Assembly (NCBI RefSeq): GCF_022701255.1
Contig: NZ_CP031705.1
Location: 5,890,001-5,954,000, forward strand
Source: Microcoleus vaginatus HSN003
GTDB taxonomy: Bacteria; Cyanobacteriota; Cyanobacteriia; Cyanobacteriales; Microcoleaceae
Length of the DNA stretch: 64,000 nucleotides
Reading direction: 5' to 3'
The notes beneath the pieces are model-generated. The model was not told the DNA's origin. It saw nothing but the letters and a program-made list of their open reading frames with translations, and did not search any database. This document shows, piece by piece, positions 25,378-34,827 of the stretch (positions are counted from its first letter, which is position 1; the number at the start of each line of letters is the position of its first letter). Both the position numbers and the translations under genes were made by a program.

Positions 25378-27039
25378 GTGTTAACTCGTAAGCAATGTTT
25401 GAAAATTTTGTTGGTTGAGGATGACCTCGGAACTCCGACAATGATCGAAGACCTTCTAGGGTCATTCAGCGAGTCTTTATTTCTTCTCCAAACGGTTAAG
25501 TCTCTGGAGATAGGAGCCGGGTGTCTGGAAGTAGAAAAGTTTGACGCCGTACTATTAGATTTGTCAGTGTCAGACAGCTTGAGGGGAAGCGAGGCGATCG
25601 CAGTTTTGAAAGCGCGATGGCCCACATTGCCAATTGTGGTGCTGACAGATATAAGCGATGAAAATATGGCCCGGTCGGTATTGCGCTGGGGCGCTCAAGA
25701 TTGTTTGGTAAAGGGAAGATTTCACAGAACTCTGCTGGTGCGGGCAATCCATTACGCGATCGAACGCCAGGAAATCGAAGAACAATTGCGGCAGCAGGCT
25801 CTGCGACAGCGGCTGTTGGGCAAAATGATCGAACATATTCGATCGTCAATAGATCCGGCCAGCATTCTCCAAAATACCGTTGCAGAAGTGCGCCAATTTC
25901 TCCAAACAGACCGCGTTTTAATTTATCGCTGTCAGGATTGGGTGCCTCAATTGGACGGGGAAGAGCAAAAAGGTGCGATCGTCGCCGGTGACGGTTTGCC
26001 AGAAGGTTATATTGAAAACCAAACTATTAGTGCTGCTTTGGCGGTGTCATGCTTTGTTTTAGTCGAATCCCAGTCGGTACAAGCAATAGCAGATGTCAGC
26101 ACTGCCCCCTTGGCTGGCAGTTGCAAAGAATTGCTGGCAGATTGTGAAATGACAGCAGTTATTAGCGTGCCAATTTGGCAATCAGGCGACTGGGAAACGG
26201 CAAAAGAAACAGAAGAAGCCCTTGTTTGGGAAGCCGAAAAAAATCTAGATGCAGCGGAAAATTATATCTGGCAGCAGACGACTGGCCAACCGCAGACCCC
26301 GGGTAAAAATTTGCCGGATTCGATCGCAGAAAATGGCAATATTTTGTGGGGAATGCTGACAGCATACAATTGCAGCGGTGTCAGGGAATGGCAGCAGTGG
26401 GAAATAGATTTTTTACAGCACTTGGCAAATCAAGTGGCGATCGCGATCGAACAATCTCAACTTTACCGCAAGCTAGCAATAGCCAATCAAAAATTGCAGC
26501 AACTGGCAACTACTGACGGACTGACTGGCATTGCCAATCGCCGCCAGTTCGATCGCGTTTTGAGATTAGAGTGGCGCAGATTGGCAAGAGAGCAACTGCC
26601 CCTGTCTCTAATTATGTTGGACATCGACTTTTTTAAACTTTACAACGATTTTTATGGGCACCTCGGCGGGGACGATTGTTTGCGCCAAGTTGCTGGGGAG
26701 ATCGCCAGATCCACCAACCGGGCTGGGGATCTGGCCGCCCGCTACGGTGGGGAAGAATTTGCCGTAGTGCTGCCCAACACTAGCGCCGAAGGGGCAAACG
26801 CTGTCGCCCGGAAAATTTGCGACGGCATCGCCAGCTTGAAACTGCCCCACGCGCGATCGTCGATCGGCCCCTACGTTACCCTCAGTTGCGGCATTGCGAC
26901 AGTGATTCCTTCTGTCCAAGAATCTCCCAACACCCTAATTCGCAGCGCTGACAGCGCCCTTTATCAAGCCAAAACCGCAGGCAAAAATCGCATTTGTCAC
27001 GCCAGCAGTAATTCGGAATCTTCCCCGATTTTTATGTAA
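25378..27039 (+). CDS. Diguanylate cyclase: REC-GAF-GGDEF, with a divergent cyanobacteriochrome-like GAF
   Basis: The 553-aa protein would make cyclic di-GMP from two GTP. The receiver spans about 8-128 (Asp61 in LLDLSVSDS, Lys112). A GAF domain (about 145-362) resembles the bilin-binding type (QFLQTDRVLIYR, LWGMLTAYNCSGVREWQQWE). It retains two cysteines, Cys225 (VSCF) and Cys249 (GSCK), at the positions of the two chromophore cysteines. However, Asp of DxCF is Val and the canonical His is Lys, and an acidic insert of about 50 residues (270-320) interrupts the domain. The GGDEF domain is intact: TTDGLTGIANRRQFD, metal-binding Asp415 in MLDIDFFK, active site GGEEF 457-461, and inhibitory-site RAGD (448-451) at the correct five-residue distance. 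The start is GTG. It is the only clear effector in the signalling block. Confidence 0.9.
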   Translation: MLTRKQCLKILLVEDDLGTPTMIEDLLGSFSESLFLLQTVKSLEIGAGCLEVEKFDAVLLDLSVSDSLRGSEAIAVLKARWPTLPIVVLTDISDENMARSVLRWGAQDCLVKGRFHRTLLVRAIHYAIERQEIEEQLRQQALRQRLLGKMIEHIRSSIDPASILQNTVAEVRQFLQTDRVLIYRCQDWVPQLDGEEQKGAIVAGDGLPEGYIENQTISAALAVSCFVLVESQSVQAIADVSTAPLAGSCKELLADCEMTAVISVPIWQSGDWETAKETEEALVWEAEKNLDAAENYIWQQTTGQPQTPGKNLPDSIAENGNILWGMLTAYNCSGVREWQQWEIDFLQHLANQVAIAIEQSQLYRKLAIANQKLQQLATTDGLTGIANRRQFDRVLRLEWRRLAREQLPLSLIMLDIDFFKLYNDFYGHLGGDDCLRQVAGEIARSTNRAGDLAARYGGEEFAVVLPNTSAEGANAVARKICDGIASLKLPHARSSIGPYVTLSCGIATVIPSVQESPNTLIRSADSALYQAKTAGKNRICHASSNSESSPIFM

Positions 27040-27240
27040 AAGTTGAAGGTAATTGGTAATTGATAATTACTAATATCGTGTTTAATTTTTTACTCAAAAT
27101 TCAGAACTCATATTGTTGACCTTTGCATCGGAATAATAATTTTCGGAGTGCAGTGCCAGCGGAATGCGATCGATTGACCCGGAGCAAGGAGAATGCTCGC
27201 TTGCAGGCTATAATTCCAATGCTTGGGTATTTGATATTAC

Positions 27241-27608
27241 TGAGATGTTGCACTATTCTCAATTACTTGTTTACGAACAGGCAAGATGCCTGTTCCACAA
27301 GAAAATTCACTCTTTGATGTTACTGAGATGTTGCACCATTCTCAATTACTTGTTTAGGAACAGGCAAGATGCCTGTTCCACAAGAAAATTCACTCTTTGT
27401 GGAACAGGCATCTTGCCTGTTCTTGAGAATGGTGCAAGATGTGAGATATTACCCATTTCCGCTGCCCAATTTCCAATTACCAATTGCTAATTTATTGCCC
27501 CATATTTGAGTTCGTTTAGGAACAGGCAAGATGCCTGTTCCACAAGAAAATTCACTCTTTGTGGAACAGGCATCTTGCCTGTTCTTGAGAATGGTGCAAG
27601 ATGTGAGA
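27241..27608. repeat. Cluster of three palindromic MITE-like elements
   Basis: The spacer between convergent signalling genes holds a left-end fragment (27241-27315), one complete copy (27321-27446) and a right-end copy (27515-27608). The complete copy starts with GAGATGTTGCACCATTCTC and ends with the near-complement GAGAATGGTGCAAGATGTG. Inside are two palindromes in opposite orientation, each with arms GGAACAGGCA and TGCCTGTTCC around three bases. The pair forms a larger stem with 26-bp arms and a loop of about 12 bases. The copies here are nearly identical. There is no coding capacity. The element also sits where a bidirectional terminator is expected, so it may serve that role. Confidence 0.8.
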
Positions 27609-27653
27609 TATTACCCATTTCTGCTGCCGAATTTCTAATTGCAAATTTCTAAT

Positions 27654-30600
27654 TTATTGCCCTAAATTTGAATTTCTACCAGTTAAAATCGGCCGCACTG
27701 GAATTTCAATCAAAAACTCCGCTCCCTCACCCGGTGTCGAAATACAGCTCAATCTGCCGCCGTGGCGATCGACGATAATCGAGTGAGAAATCGACAATCC
27801 CAAACCCGTGCCCTTGCCCACAGGTTTAGTCGTGAAAAATGGGTCAAACAGCCTCGATCGCACTGACTCTGGTATCCCCCGCCCGTTGTCGGCAATAGAT
27901 ACCGCTACGAAACCGGCACCCGCCTGATAGCTGCGAATAGCGATCGTGCTGGGATGTCGATCGCACTCCTCGATCGGACGCTGCTTGTCCCGTTCTTCCA
28001 AAGCATCGATCGCATTAATTAAAATATTCATAAATACCTGATTCAACTCGCCCGGAAAACATTCAATTGGCGGCAATAGTTGGTAATCTTTAACAATCTG
28101 AATTTCCCGATGACTGCTGGGAGATTTCAACCGATTTTGCAAAATCATCAAAGTGCTATCAATTCCCTCGTGAATATTGACCGACTTCCCAGCGGACTCG
28201 TCCAATCGGGAAAAATTACGCAACGATTTCACGATCTCGACAATTCGCTCGGTTCCTACTTGCATCGAATTAAACAATTTCGGGAAATCCTCAGCAATAT
28301 AATCCAAGTCTATTTCATTAATTTTCTCCAAGACTTGGGCTGGAGGATTAGGACAGTAATGCTGGTAAAATTTAATTAATTCCAGCAAATCTAAAGTGTA
28401 ATTACGAGCGGGAGTGAGATTGCAGTGAATAAAGCTAACAGGGTTATTAATTTCGTGAGCAACACCAGCAACTAACTGACCCAAACTCACCATTTTTTCA
28501 TTCTGAACAAGCTGAGCTTGAGTAGTTCTGAGTTTGTTAATAGCTGCTTCTAACTCTAGGGCTTTTGAACGTTCTCGCGCTTCCGATTCCTGCAAAGCTG
28601 ACTCGGCTTGTTTGCGATCGGCAATTTCACTTTGTGCTTGCTCAAACAGCATTGATTGCTGGATCGCGATCGCCAACTGCACGCTAATTTGTTTGAGACA
28701 CTCGACCTCAATTTCCAGCCAGTGACGGGGGCCCGCGCACTCGTGAGCAATCAATAGCCCCCACAACTTCTCGCCTTGCAAAATCGGCACTACCAAATTA
28801 GCTCGCACCTGAAATTGACTTAATAAGTTAATGTAACACTCAGAAAGGCCTGCTTTGTAAATATCATCTACAGGTAGAGGGCGACCGTTTTCGTAAGCAG
28901 AGGCCGAGCTGTCTTCCAAGCAGGAATCTTTAATAGTTATTCCCTGAATAGGCAGCCAATTTTCGCCCACAGACTCGACAGTTATAAAACCGCTCCAATC
29001 GGGATTAAACTGATAAATAACAGTCCGGTCTGTTTGTAAAAATTGCCGTACTTCAGCAACAGTTTTTGTCAAAATTTCTTCTAAATTTAGAGAAGAGCGA
29101 ATGCGTTCCAGCATCCCTACCACCAGGCGTTCTCGCTTTAATTGCTGGCGCAAGATAGCCTCGGCAAGTTTGCGAGTGCTAATATCTTCAATCACAGCAA
29201 TTACATAGCTAGGTTCGCCCAACCCATCCCGCACTAATGATACAGTCATATTAGTCCAAACAAATGAACCGTCTTTGCGAATAAAGCGTTTTTCCAGGGA
29301 ATAATTAAAAATTTCTCCAGCTAACAGTCTGTCGCGCGACTCGACCTCGGCTGCTACATCGTCGGGGTGAGATATATCCCCAACATTTCGCGATTTTAGC
29401 TTCAATTCCGAGTATCCGACAATATTGCAAAAGCCTTGATTTGCATTCAAAAATTGACCGTCTGGCCACACTTTAACAATGCCGATCGCCGCTTGTTCAA
29501 ATACAGCTCGAAATCGCTGTTCACTTTCTTGTAAAGCAGTTTCGGCTTTTTTGCGGTGGGTAATATCCATTGCCGTGCCAAACAGCCTCACCACCTGACC
29601 AAACTCATTTTTAACCGATTGTCCTTTAGCGTTAACGTGCCTGATTTCTCCTGATGGAAAATAGATGCGGTGGTCGATGTCGTAAGCTGTCCCTTCAGTC
29701 ACTGCCTTTTGGACAACTTGTGTAAAAACTTCTTTGTCATCGGAATGAATTTGCTCTAAAAGTTCTTCCATTGTCGGTGGCCGATTCCCTTCTCGACCGT
29801 AAACTCGAAACAGTTCTTCCGACCAAGTAATAATTCCTGTCTCGATATCGAATTCCCAATTGCCGATGCGGGCTATTTTTTGCGCGGCTTGTAACTGTTC
29901 GGCAAGTTTTTGCAGAGATGCGATCAACTGCGTTTTTTCGGCTTCTGCTGCAACGCGGGCGCTGATATCTTTATGAGTGCCTGTTATCCGCAACGGCGCA
30001 CCCCATTCGTCGTACTCGACTACCTTGCCCATCCCCAGAATCCACTGCCAATTGCCCGCTTTGTTGAGCATACGAAATTCAACTTCATAGATATCAGTCT
30101 CACCTTCCAAATATGAATTTAAAGATTCCATTACCTTCAGTCGGTCATCTGGATGCAGCAAACTTTCCCAACCTTTGAGGTTATTTTTAATGTCGGTTTC
30201 TGCGTAGCCAAGCATGGATTTCCAATGAAAGTCGAAATAAGTTTCGCCAGTAGCTATATTCCAATCCCACAGCCCCAAAGAACTGGCTGAAACCGCCAAC
30301 TGCAATCGCTCTTGACTGAGTTTTAATGCCGATTCGGTGCGTTTTATTTCTGTGAGGTCGGCAATTATGGCTATCATTCCTATCGGTTGACTAGCGCTAT
30401 CTTTAATACAGTTAGCTCGCAATAAAGCTTCTCTACTATCGCCATTTTTACTCTTAATTTCTATTTCACTGTCCCAGGAAAAACCTTTCCGCAGCACCCT
30501 AAATAACTTTCTCAAATCTTGAGATTTGGGGTACATTACTGCTGGGCCGCCGGCATTATTGAGTTCCTCAACTGTATAGCCGTAGCGCTGAATAAATGCT

Positions 30601-32675
30601 TGATTGTGATAAACGGAATAACCGTCCAAATCGGCGATCGCGATCGCATCAGTAGCGCTGTCTACAGCTTGAGTTACCAGGCACAGAGTCAGTTCGGCTT
30701 GTTTGCGATGGGTAATATCAAAAATCGCTCTGTCGAGCCACCAAACTAGCCCTTCTAGATTGTAAGTTGGTCTACCTCTTTCCGAGATCCACCGCACCGC
30801 GCCGTCAGCACGCACAATCCGGTATTCTAGATGGTACGGCAGTTTCGACTCTACTGCTGCGCTGACTTGTCGATCGACCATTTCCTTGTCTGCCTGGTGG
30901 ACGAGGCTAGCAAAATTCAAGCGGTTGTTGCGAAGAAAATCCTCAGCAGGATACCCACTAATTACCTCAATTTCATCGCTAATAAATACCATCGTCCACT
31001 CAGCATCGTACAAGCTGCGGCAGATAGCGCCGGGGATATTCTCAACGAGCGATCGAAATCTGGCTTCGCTCTCCCGCAAAGCTGCTTCTGCCTGTTTTAA
31101 ATCAGTAATATCCAGCACCATGCCTTCCCAAACTATATCCCCTTCCTGCCCTATTTCCGTCGCACAATCAACTCGTTCCGGTCTCGAAACCCCTCGCACC
31201 CACTTAAGTTTTCCCGACGGTACAATCACGCGCCATTCCTGCTGCCAGGGCTGCATATTTGCCGCCGAAACTGCAATAGATTCTTCAAATTTTTGACGGT
31301 CATCTGGATGAATAAAATTAAAAAGTAGTTGAGGATTCTGCTGAAGATTTTCTGGTTCCAATTCATATAAATCGCGGCTCCCCGAAGAAATATAAGGAAA
31401 ACTTTTTTGGCCGTCGCTTGAGAGGCGAAATTGATAAATTATTCCCGGTAAATTGGCAGCAAGTTGTCGCAGTCTAGCTTCGCTTTCTTGCAGGGCTAAT
31501 TGTTTGCGCCTCTCCTCAGTGATATCTCGAATTATCCCCACCAGAATTTTACTGCCGTCGGTATTTTCAAAGACAGTTTTTTTAGTAGACAGAATGTGCT
31601 TTGTACCGTTGGCGTCCGTAAATATTTCCTCGCTCTGGTTTTCTTTCCCCGTCCTAAACACTTGTTGGTCATTCTGCCAAAAAATCTCAGCTTCTTGTTT
31701 TGGGAAAAAGTCGTAATCCGATTTGCCCAGCAGTTCCTCGCGCTGCTTCCCGATCAGCTTGCAAAAAGCATCATTTAACAGTATCCAACGGTGCTGTTCA
31801 TCCTTGACAAAAAGTGGGTCTGCAACTGCATCGATCGTATAATTCAAAAACTTTTTACTAGCTTCGAGTTCGGAAAGTGCTAAAATTTTATCTGTAATAT
31901 CATTGATAGTTCCTGTCGTACCCTGCACCTCGCCGGTCCAGCCAAAAATAAAAAATTCTTGGACTTCCACCCACCTAATTTCGCCATTTTTGGTAACATA
32001 TCGACTTTGGTAACAACAGGATGCTTCTTGATTTGGTCGGCGACCTCTAAACGAATTTAAATATTGGTATTTATCCTCAGAATGAATGTAACTCAAACAG
32101 GAAGTTCCTAAGCTTTCATCAACGGTAAATCCCGTAATTTCCGTCCAAGCCGGATTGAGAAAAGTCCAATTGCCAGCAGTATTTGTTTCAAAAACTACTT
32201 CTTTGATATTGCCAACAACCTGCTGGTATTTTTCTTGACTTTTTTGCCATTCTGCTTGCCGTTTCTGGCGGGCGATCGCGCACCTGAGCGTCCGCAACAG
32301 CAGGCGGCTGTCTACTTGTCTTTTCACCAAATAATCTTGGGCGCCGGCAGCAATTAACTCGACAGCCAGTTCTTCGTCATCGGCCGCTGTCAGAATGACG
32401 ATCGGAATATTTATACCGCAATTTTGAAGGCGGAAAAAAGTATTAAATTTTAGGCTGTCAGGAAGTGAAAGATCTAATAAAATTACATCAAAAATTTGGT
32501 CGCTTAAAATTTCTATAGCTTCCCGGAGGCGAACTACATTGGTCAGATCAATTGATTGTCCTAGTTGGGGTTCAGACAGCAGTTCTTGAATGAGTTCTGC
32601 ATCTTCTGCACAGTCTTCTACTAAAAGAATTTTCAAACAAGCAGGCTTTAAAGTTGACTCAAAAACAGATGTCAT
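27654..32675 (-). CDS. Giant histidine kinase: REC-PAS8-GAF(cyanobacteriochrome-like)-HisKA-HATPase
   Basis: This 1673-aa soluble kinase has an N-terminal receiver (14-135; Asp68 in LLDLSLPDS, LVKRQ). Eight PAS domains follow, starting near 145, 270, 395, 530, 660, 785, 925 and 1045 (several with HPDD and PAC tails ending DIT). A GAF domain spans about 1185-1345. HisKA has His1407 in LVAGVAHEINNPVSFIHCNL. The ATPase domain shows NILINAIDALEERD, DNGRGIPESV and GKGTGLGLSIS. The GAF has Cys1252 in a DSCL motif and Cys1280 in ECY, 28 residues apart as in two-cysteine cyanobacteriochromes. Leu replaces Phe and Tyr replaces the usual His, so bilin binding is possible but unproven. The start codon is preceded by heptamer repeats instead of a Shine-Dalgarno sequence. 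Blocks of the PAS array are paralogous to the 2164-aa kinase at 34828. Confidence 0.9.
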   Translation of the reverse strand: MTSVFESTLKPACLKILLVEDCAEDAELIQELLSEPQLGQSIDLTNVVRLREAIEILSDQIFDVILLDLSLPDSLKFNTFFRLQNCGINIPIVILTAADDEELAVELIAAGAQDYLVKRQVDSRLLLRTLRCAIARQKRQAEWQKSQEKYQQVVGNIKEVVFETNTAGNWTFLNPAWTEITGFTVDESLGTSCLSYIHSEDKYQYLNSFRGRRPNQEASCCYQSRYVTKNGEIRWVEVQEFFIFGWTGEVQGTTGTINDITDKILALSELEASKKFLNYTIDAVADPLFVKDEQHRWILLNDAFCKLIGKQREELLGKSDYDFFPKQEAEIFWQNDQQVFRTGKENQSEEIFTDANGTKHILSTKKTVFENTDGSKILVGIIRDITEERRKQLALQESEARLRQLAANLPGIIYQFRLSSDGQKSFPYISSGSRDLYELEPENLQQNPQLLFNFIHPDDRQKFEESIAVSAANMQPWQQEWRVIVPSGKLKWVRGVSRPERVDCATEIGQEGDIVWEGMVLDITDLKQAEAALRESEARFRSLVENIPGAICRSLYDAEWTMVFISDEIEVISGYPAEDFLRNNRLNFASLVHQADKEMVDRQVSAAVESKLPYHLEYRIVRADGAVRWISERGRPTYNLEGLVWWLDRAIFDITHRKQAELTLCLVTQAVDSATDAIAIADLDGYSVYHNQAFIQRYGYTVEELNNAGGPAVMYPKSQDLRKLFRVLRKGFSWDSEIEIKSKNGDSREALLRANCIKDSASQPIGMIAIIADLTEIKRTESALKLSQERLQLAVSASSLGLWDWNIATGETYFDFHWKSMLGYAETDIKNNLKGWESLLHPDDRLKVMESLNSYLEGETDIYEVEFRMLNKAGNWQWILGMGKVVEYDEWGAPLRITGTHKDISARVAAEAEKTQLIASLQKLAEQLQAAQKIARIGNWEFDIETGIITWSEELFRVYGREGNRPPTMEELLEQIHSDDKEVFTQVVQKAVTEGTAYDIDHRIYFPSGEIRHVNAKGQSVKNEFGQVVRLFGTAMDITHRKKAETALQESEQRFRAVFEQAAIGIVKVWPDGQFLNANQGFCNIVGYSELKLKSRNVGDISHPDDVAAEVESRDRLLAGEIFNYSLEKRFIRKDGSFVWTNMTVSLVRDGLGEPSYVIAVIEDISTRKLAEAILRQQLKRERLVVGMLERIRSSLNLEEILTKTVAEVRQFLQTDRTVIYQFNPDWSGFITVESVGENWLPIQGITIKDSCLEDSSASAYENGRPLPVDDIYKAGLSECYINLLSQFQVRANLVVPILQGEKLWGLLIAHECAGPRHWLEIEVECLKQISVQLAIAIQQSMLFEQAQSEIADRKQAESALQESEARERSKALELEAAINKLRTTQAQLVQNEKMVSLGQLVAGVAHEINNPVSFIHCNLTPARNYTLDLLELIKFYQHYCPNPPAQVLEKINEIDLDYIAEDFPKLFNSMQVGTERIVEIVKSLRNFSRLDESAGKSVNIHEGIDSTLMILQNRLKSPSSHREIQIVKDYQLLPPIECFPGELNQVFMNILINAIDALEERDKQRPIEECDRHPSTIAIRSYQAGAGFVAVSIADNGRGIPESVRSRLFDPFFTTKPVGKGTGLGLSISHSIIVDRHGGRLSCISTPGEGAEFLIEIPVRPILTGRNSNLGQ

Positions 32676-32678
32676 ACC

Positions 32679-32706
32679 ATTTTAGATTTTAGATTTTAGA
32701 TTTTAG
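32679..32706. repeat. Heptamer repeat (4 x ATTTTAG) directly upstream of a kinase start codon
   Basis: Four perfect ATTTTAG units (CTAAAAT on the coding strand) end three bases before the ATG of the 1673-aa kinase. They occupy the position where a Shine-Dalgarno sequence would lie, and none is visible. Copy-number change by slippage would alter the leader in seven-base steps. Confidence 0.9.
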
Positions 32707-33357
32707 ATTTGGAATGACTGACGACTATCGCAGCTTGGTTCTTGCGTACAGTGGCATTTTTTTTACTGCTATCCTTTTGCTATTTTTTAGTAATTATAAA
32801 ATCTCAGCAGGGGATGCAGCTACCTAGCTCATGATTGGGGAACTTGAACCGCACGCTTGAGAGTGGGCTGTGTGCTTGCAGACCCCGCAGATTTATTTGT
32901 AGAATTGAGTTGTTCGCTGCAAGTTCTCCGCCTCGCCCGAAACCTAGTGGCCCAAACTTATCATAGTCTTACCAATATTGCAACTCAACTCTATTTTAAT
33001 TTACAACCTTTGGCAGGGGAATAGCAAGAGGCAAGTCAAAAGAGCGCGGAGTAATCAGAATTTGCATTGCTGATAGCCTTTGAAACTTTAGATTTTAAAT
33101 AGACGTTTAAAGCTTGCCTAAAGTGGCCTTATTTTTTCAAAATGGTATTACTACTAAGTTACGAGAATTACCGTTGATTTACAAAATACGCTGTGAGATT
33201 GTGTTAGCTTAATTGCCCGCAATTAGCGCCTATTTGTATTGAGCAATGCAAGTCCTCTCTTGATCGAGGAACCAAGACTTGCATTCCTTGCTACAAATTT
33301 AATTACCAACTTAATTATGGTTGTCTAACCGGACACAATTTAACTCAGTTGAGTCGC
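32707..33357. other. Intergenic region with one 10-bp hairpin
   Basis: This 651-base gap lies between two minus-strand kinases. It contains a hairpin with arms AATGCAAGTC (33245-33254) and GACTTGCATT (33276-33285), 73 bases past the stop of the 406-aa kinase and possibly a 3' structure of its transcript. The 1673-aa kinase promoter should lie in the left part. No gene is visible. Confidence 0.45.
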
Positions 33358-34578
33358 TCAAATTTTCTGCGGTTTGGGCAGCACAACTGTAAACACGCTG
33401 CCTTGACCGACATTGCTGCTAATAGCAATCTCACCGTTAAAAGGCTTTAAAAGTTCAATACAAGTATAAAGTCCTAGGCCAGTTCCTGTCGGTTCCCCTT
33501 CGGTTTTTTCCTCGCCTTTAGGTGGCTTGGATGTGTAAAAAGGGTCAAAAAGTTTTGGCAAGTCTTCAGATGATATGCCGCATCCCGTATCTGCAATATC
33601 CAGGTATATGTTCGAGTCATCTTGCCGAGTCACGATAGTTATTTCTCTGCTTTTCTTTTCCCACATAGCATCCATTGCATTATTGATTAAATTATAAAAT
33701 ACTTGAGAAAGATAGGAATAAATTAATGGAATACTGGCAATTTGTTCGTCATAAAAGTATTTTTTTCTAATCTTATTTTTAAAATACATATTGCCTTCCA
33801 ATAGCTGAATTTCTCGCTGCACTAAATCGTTGATATTCACCGGGTGCAAATCTTGCTTTTGCTCATTTCGGCTTTTCATCATCAGAGTATCCATGATCTG
33901 ATTGATTTTTGTGACCGCTTGAAATATATACTTAGTATAATTAAACAGAGAGTCTTCTTGAATTTGTGTGGCTTTTGTTTCAATCAAATCGACGCTAGTC
34001 TGGATCACTTGCAGGGGACTTTTGAGGTTGTGAACCATTCCCTGGGTCAAACGTCCGATGATGGCTGTTTTTTCCTGGTTTATTAATTGTTTGGTTTTTT
34101 GTTCAACAAGTCTTTCCAGGTTTTGGTTGAGGTGGGCAAGTTCGAGGTTTTTTTCTTCGAGTTTTTTTTGCAAGCTGCGGATTGTCAAGTGGGTTTGAAT
34201 GCGGCTCAAAACTTCTTCGTGCTGGAAAGGCTTAGTGATGTAGTCAACGGCTCCTGTCTGAAAGCCTCTTACTTTATCAGGCGTATCGGAAAGGGCGCTC
34301 ATAAATATGATGGGAATATCTTGCGTTGACGGGTCTGCTTTCAAACGTCGGCAAGTTTCAAAACCGTCAATTCCTGGCATCATGATATCCAAAAGAATCA
34401 AGTCTGGATGGATGTAGTCAATTTGCTCGATCGCACTTTCGCCGTCTAGAGCCACTAATACTTTAAACCCGTAATTCCTTAACAACTCGAAAAGTACGTC
34501 AAGATTTGTTTGGTTGTCATCGACAATTAGTATGATGCTTCTTTCGGAATTCTTATCGTTCATATTCAAGGCAAACAT
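33358..34578 (-). CDS. Histidine kinase: REC-HisKA-HATPase
   Basis: This compact 406-aa kinase has a receiver at about 14-132 (Asp64 in LILLDIMMPGIDGFE, Lys in ITKPFQHEEV), a coiled coil (about 135-170) and HisKA with His183 in TQGMVHNLKSPLQVIQTS. The HNLKSP variant belongs to a distinct kinase class common in cyanobacteria. The ATPase domain shows NLINNAMDAMWEKK, DTGCGISSEDL and GTGLGLYTCIELL. There is no sensor domain other than the receiver, so phosphate from another kinase is the probable input. ATG at 34578 and ATG at 34563 are both possible and neither has a clear Shine-Dalgarno sequence. It lies between the two giant kinases on the same strand, 250 bases downstream of the 2164-aa one's far side. 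Confidence 0.88.
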   Translation of the reverse strand: MFALNMNDKNSERSIILIVDDNQTNLDVLFELLRNYGFKVLVALDGESAIEQIDYIHPDLILLDIMMPGIDGFETCRRLKADPSTQDIPIIFMSALSDTPDKVRGFQTGAVDYITKPFQHEEVLSRIQTHLTIRSLQKKLEEKNLELAHLNQNLERLVEQKTKQLINQEKTAIIGRLTQGMVHNLKSPLQVIQTSVDLIETKATQIQEDSLFNYTKYIFQAVTKINQIMDTLMMKSRNEQKQDLHPVNINDLVQREIQLLEGNMYFKNKIRKKYFYDEQIASIPLIYSYLSQVFYNLINNAMDAMWEKKSREITIVTRQDDSNIYLDIADTGCGISSEDLPKLFDPFYTSKPPKGEEKTEGEPTGTGLGLYTCIELLKPFNGEIAISSNVGQGSVFTVVLPKPQKI

Positions 34579-34732
34579 TCAAATTTTTTACTTTTTAGTT
34601 GTGGGTTGTGAGTTTAAATCGGATTCAAGTGATTTTCGGCGGCTCTCGAAACCCGGTTGCTTCGTAGATGCCTTTATTTGCAATCACTCTTTTCTTTTAT
34701 GGGCGGGTAGGATGCCCACCACACAAAAAATT

Positions 34733-34786
34733 CAGTCTCTGTGGAACAGGCATCTTGCCTGTTGCTGACAATAGTGCAAGATGTGA
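34733..34786. repeat. Right-end fragment of the palindromic MITE-like family
   Basis: TGTGGAACAGGCATCTTGCC and GTGCAAGATGTGAG match the right half of the complete copy at 27321-27446. The left half is replaced by unrelated sequence containing GGATGCCCACCACAC. It lies between two minus-strand kinases, just past the stop of the 2164-aa kinase. Confidence 0.75.
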
Positions 34787-34827
34787 GCTTTAACTGATTT
34801 TGAGTTGTCTGTTAGCTACGGTCAATT

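Noticed and set aside
27241..27608. The palindrome cluster as a CRISPR or an rRNA/tRNA relic
   Set aside because: Repeats are inverted and irregularly spaced with related, not unique, intervening sequence. They match the MITE-like family elsewhere in the window.
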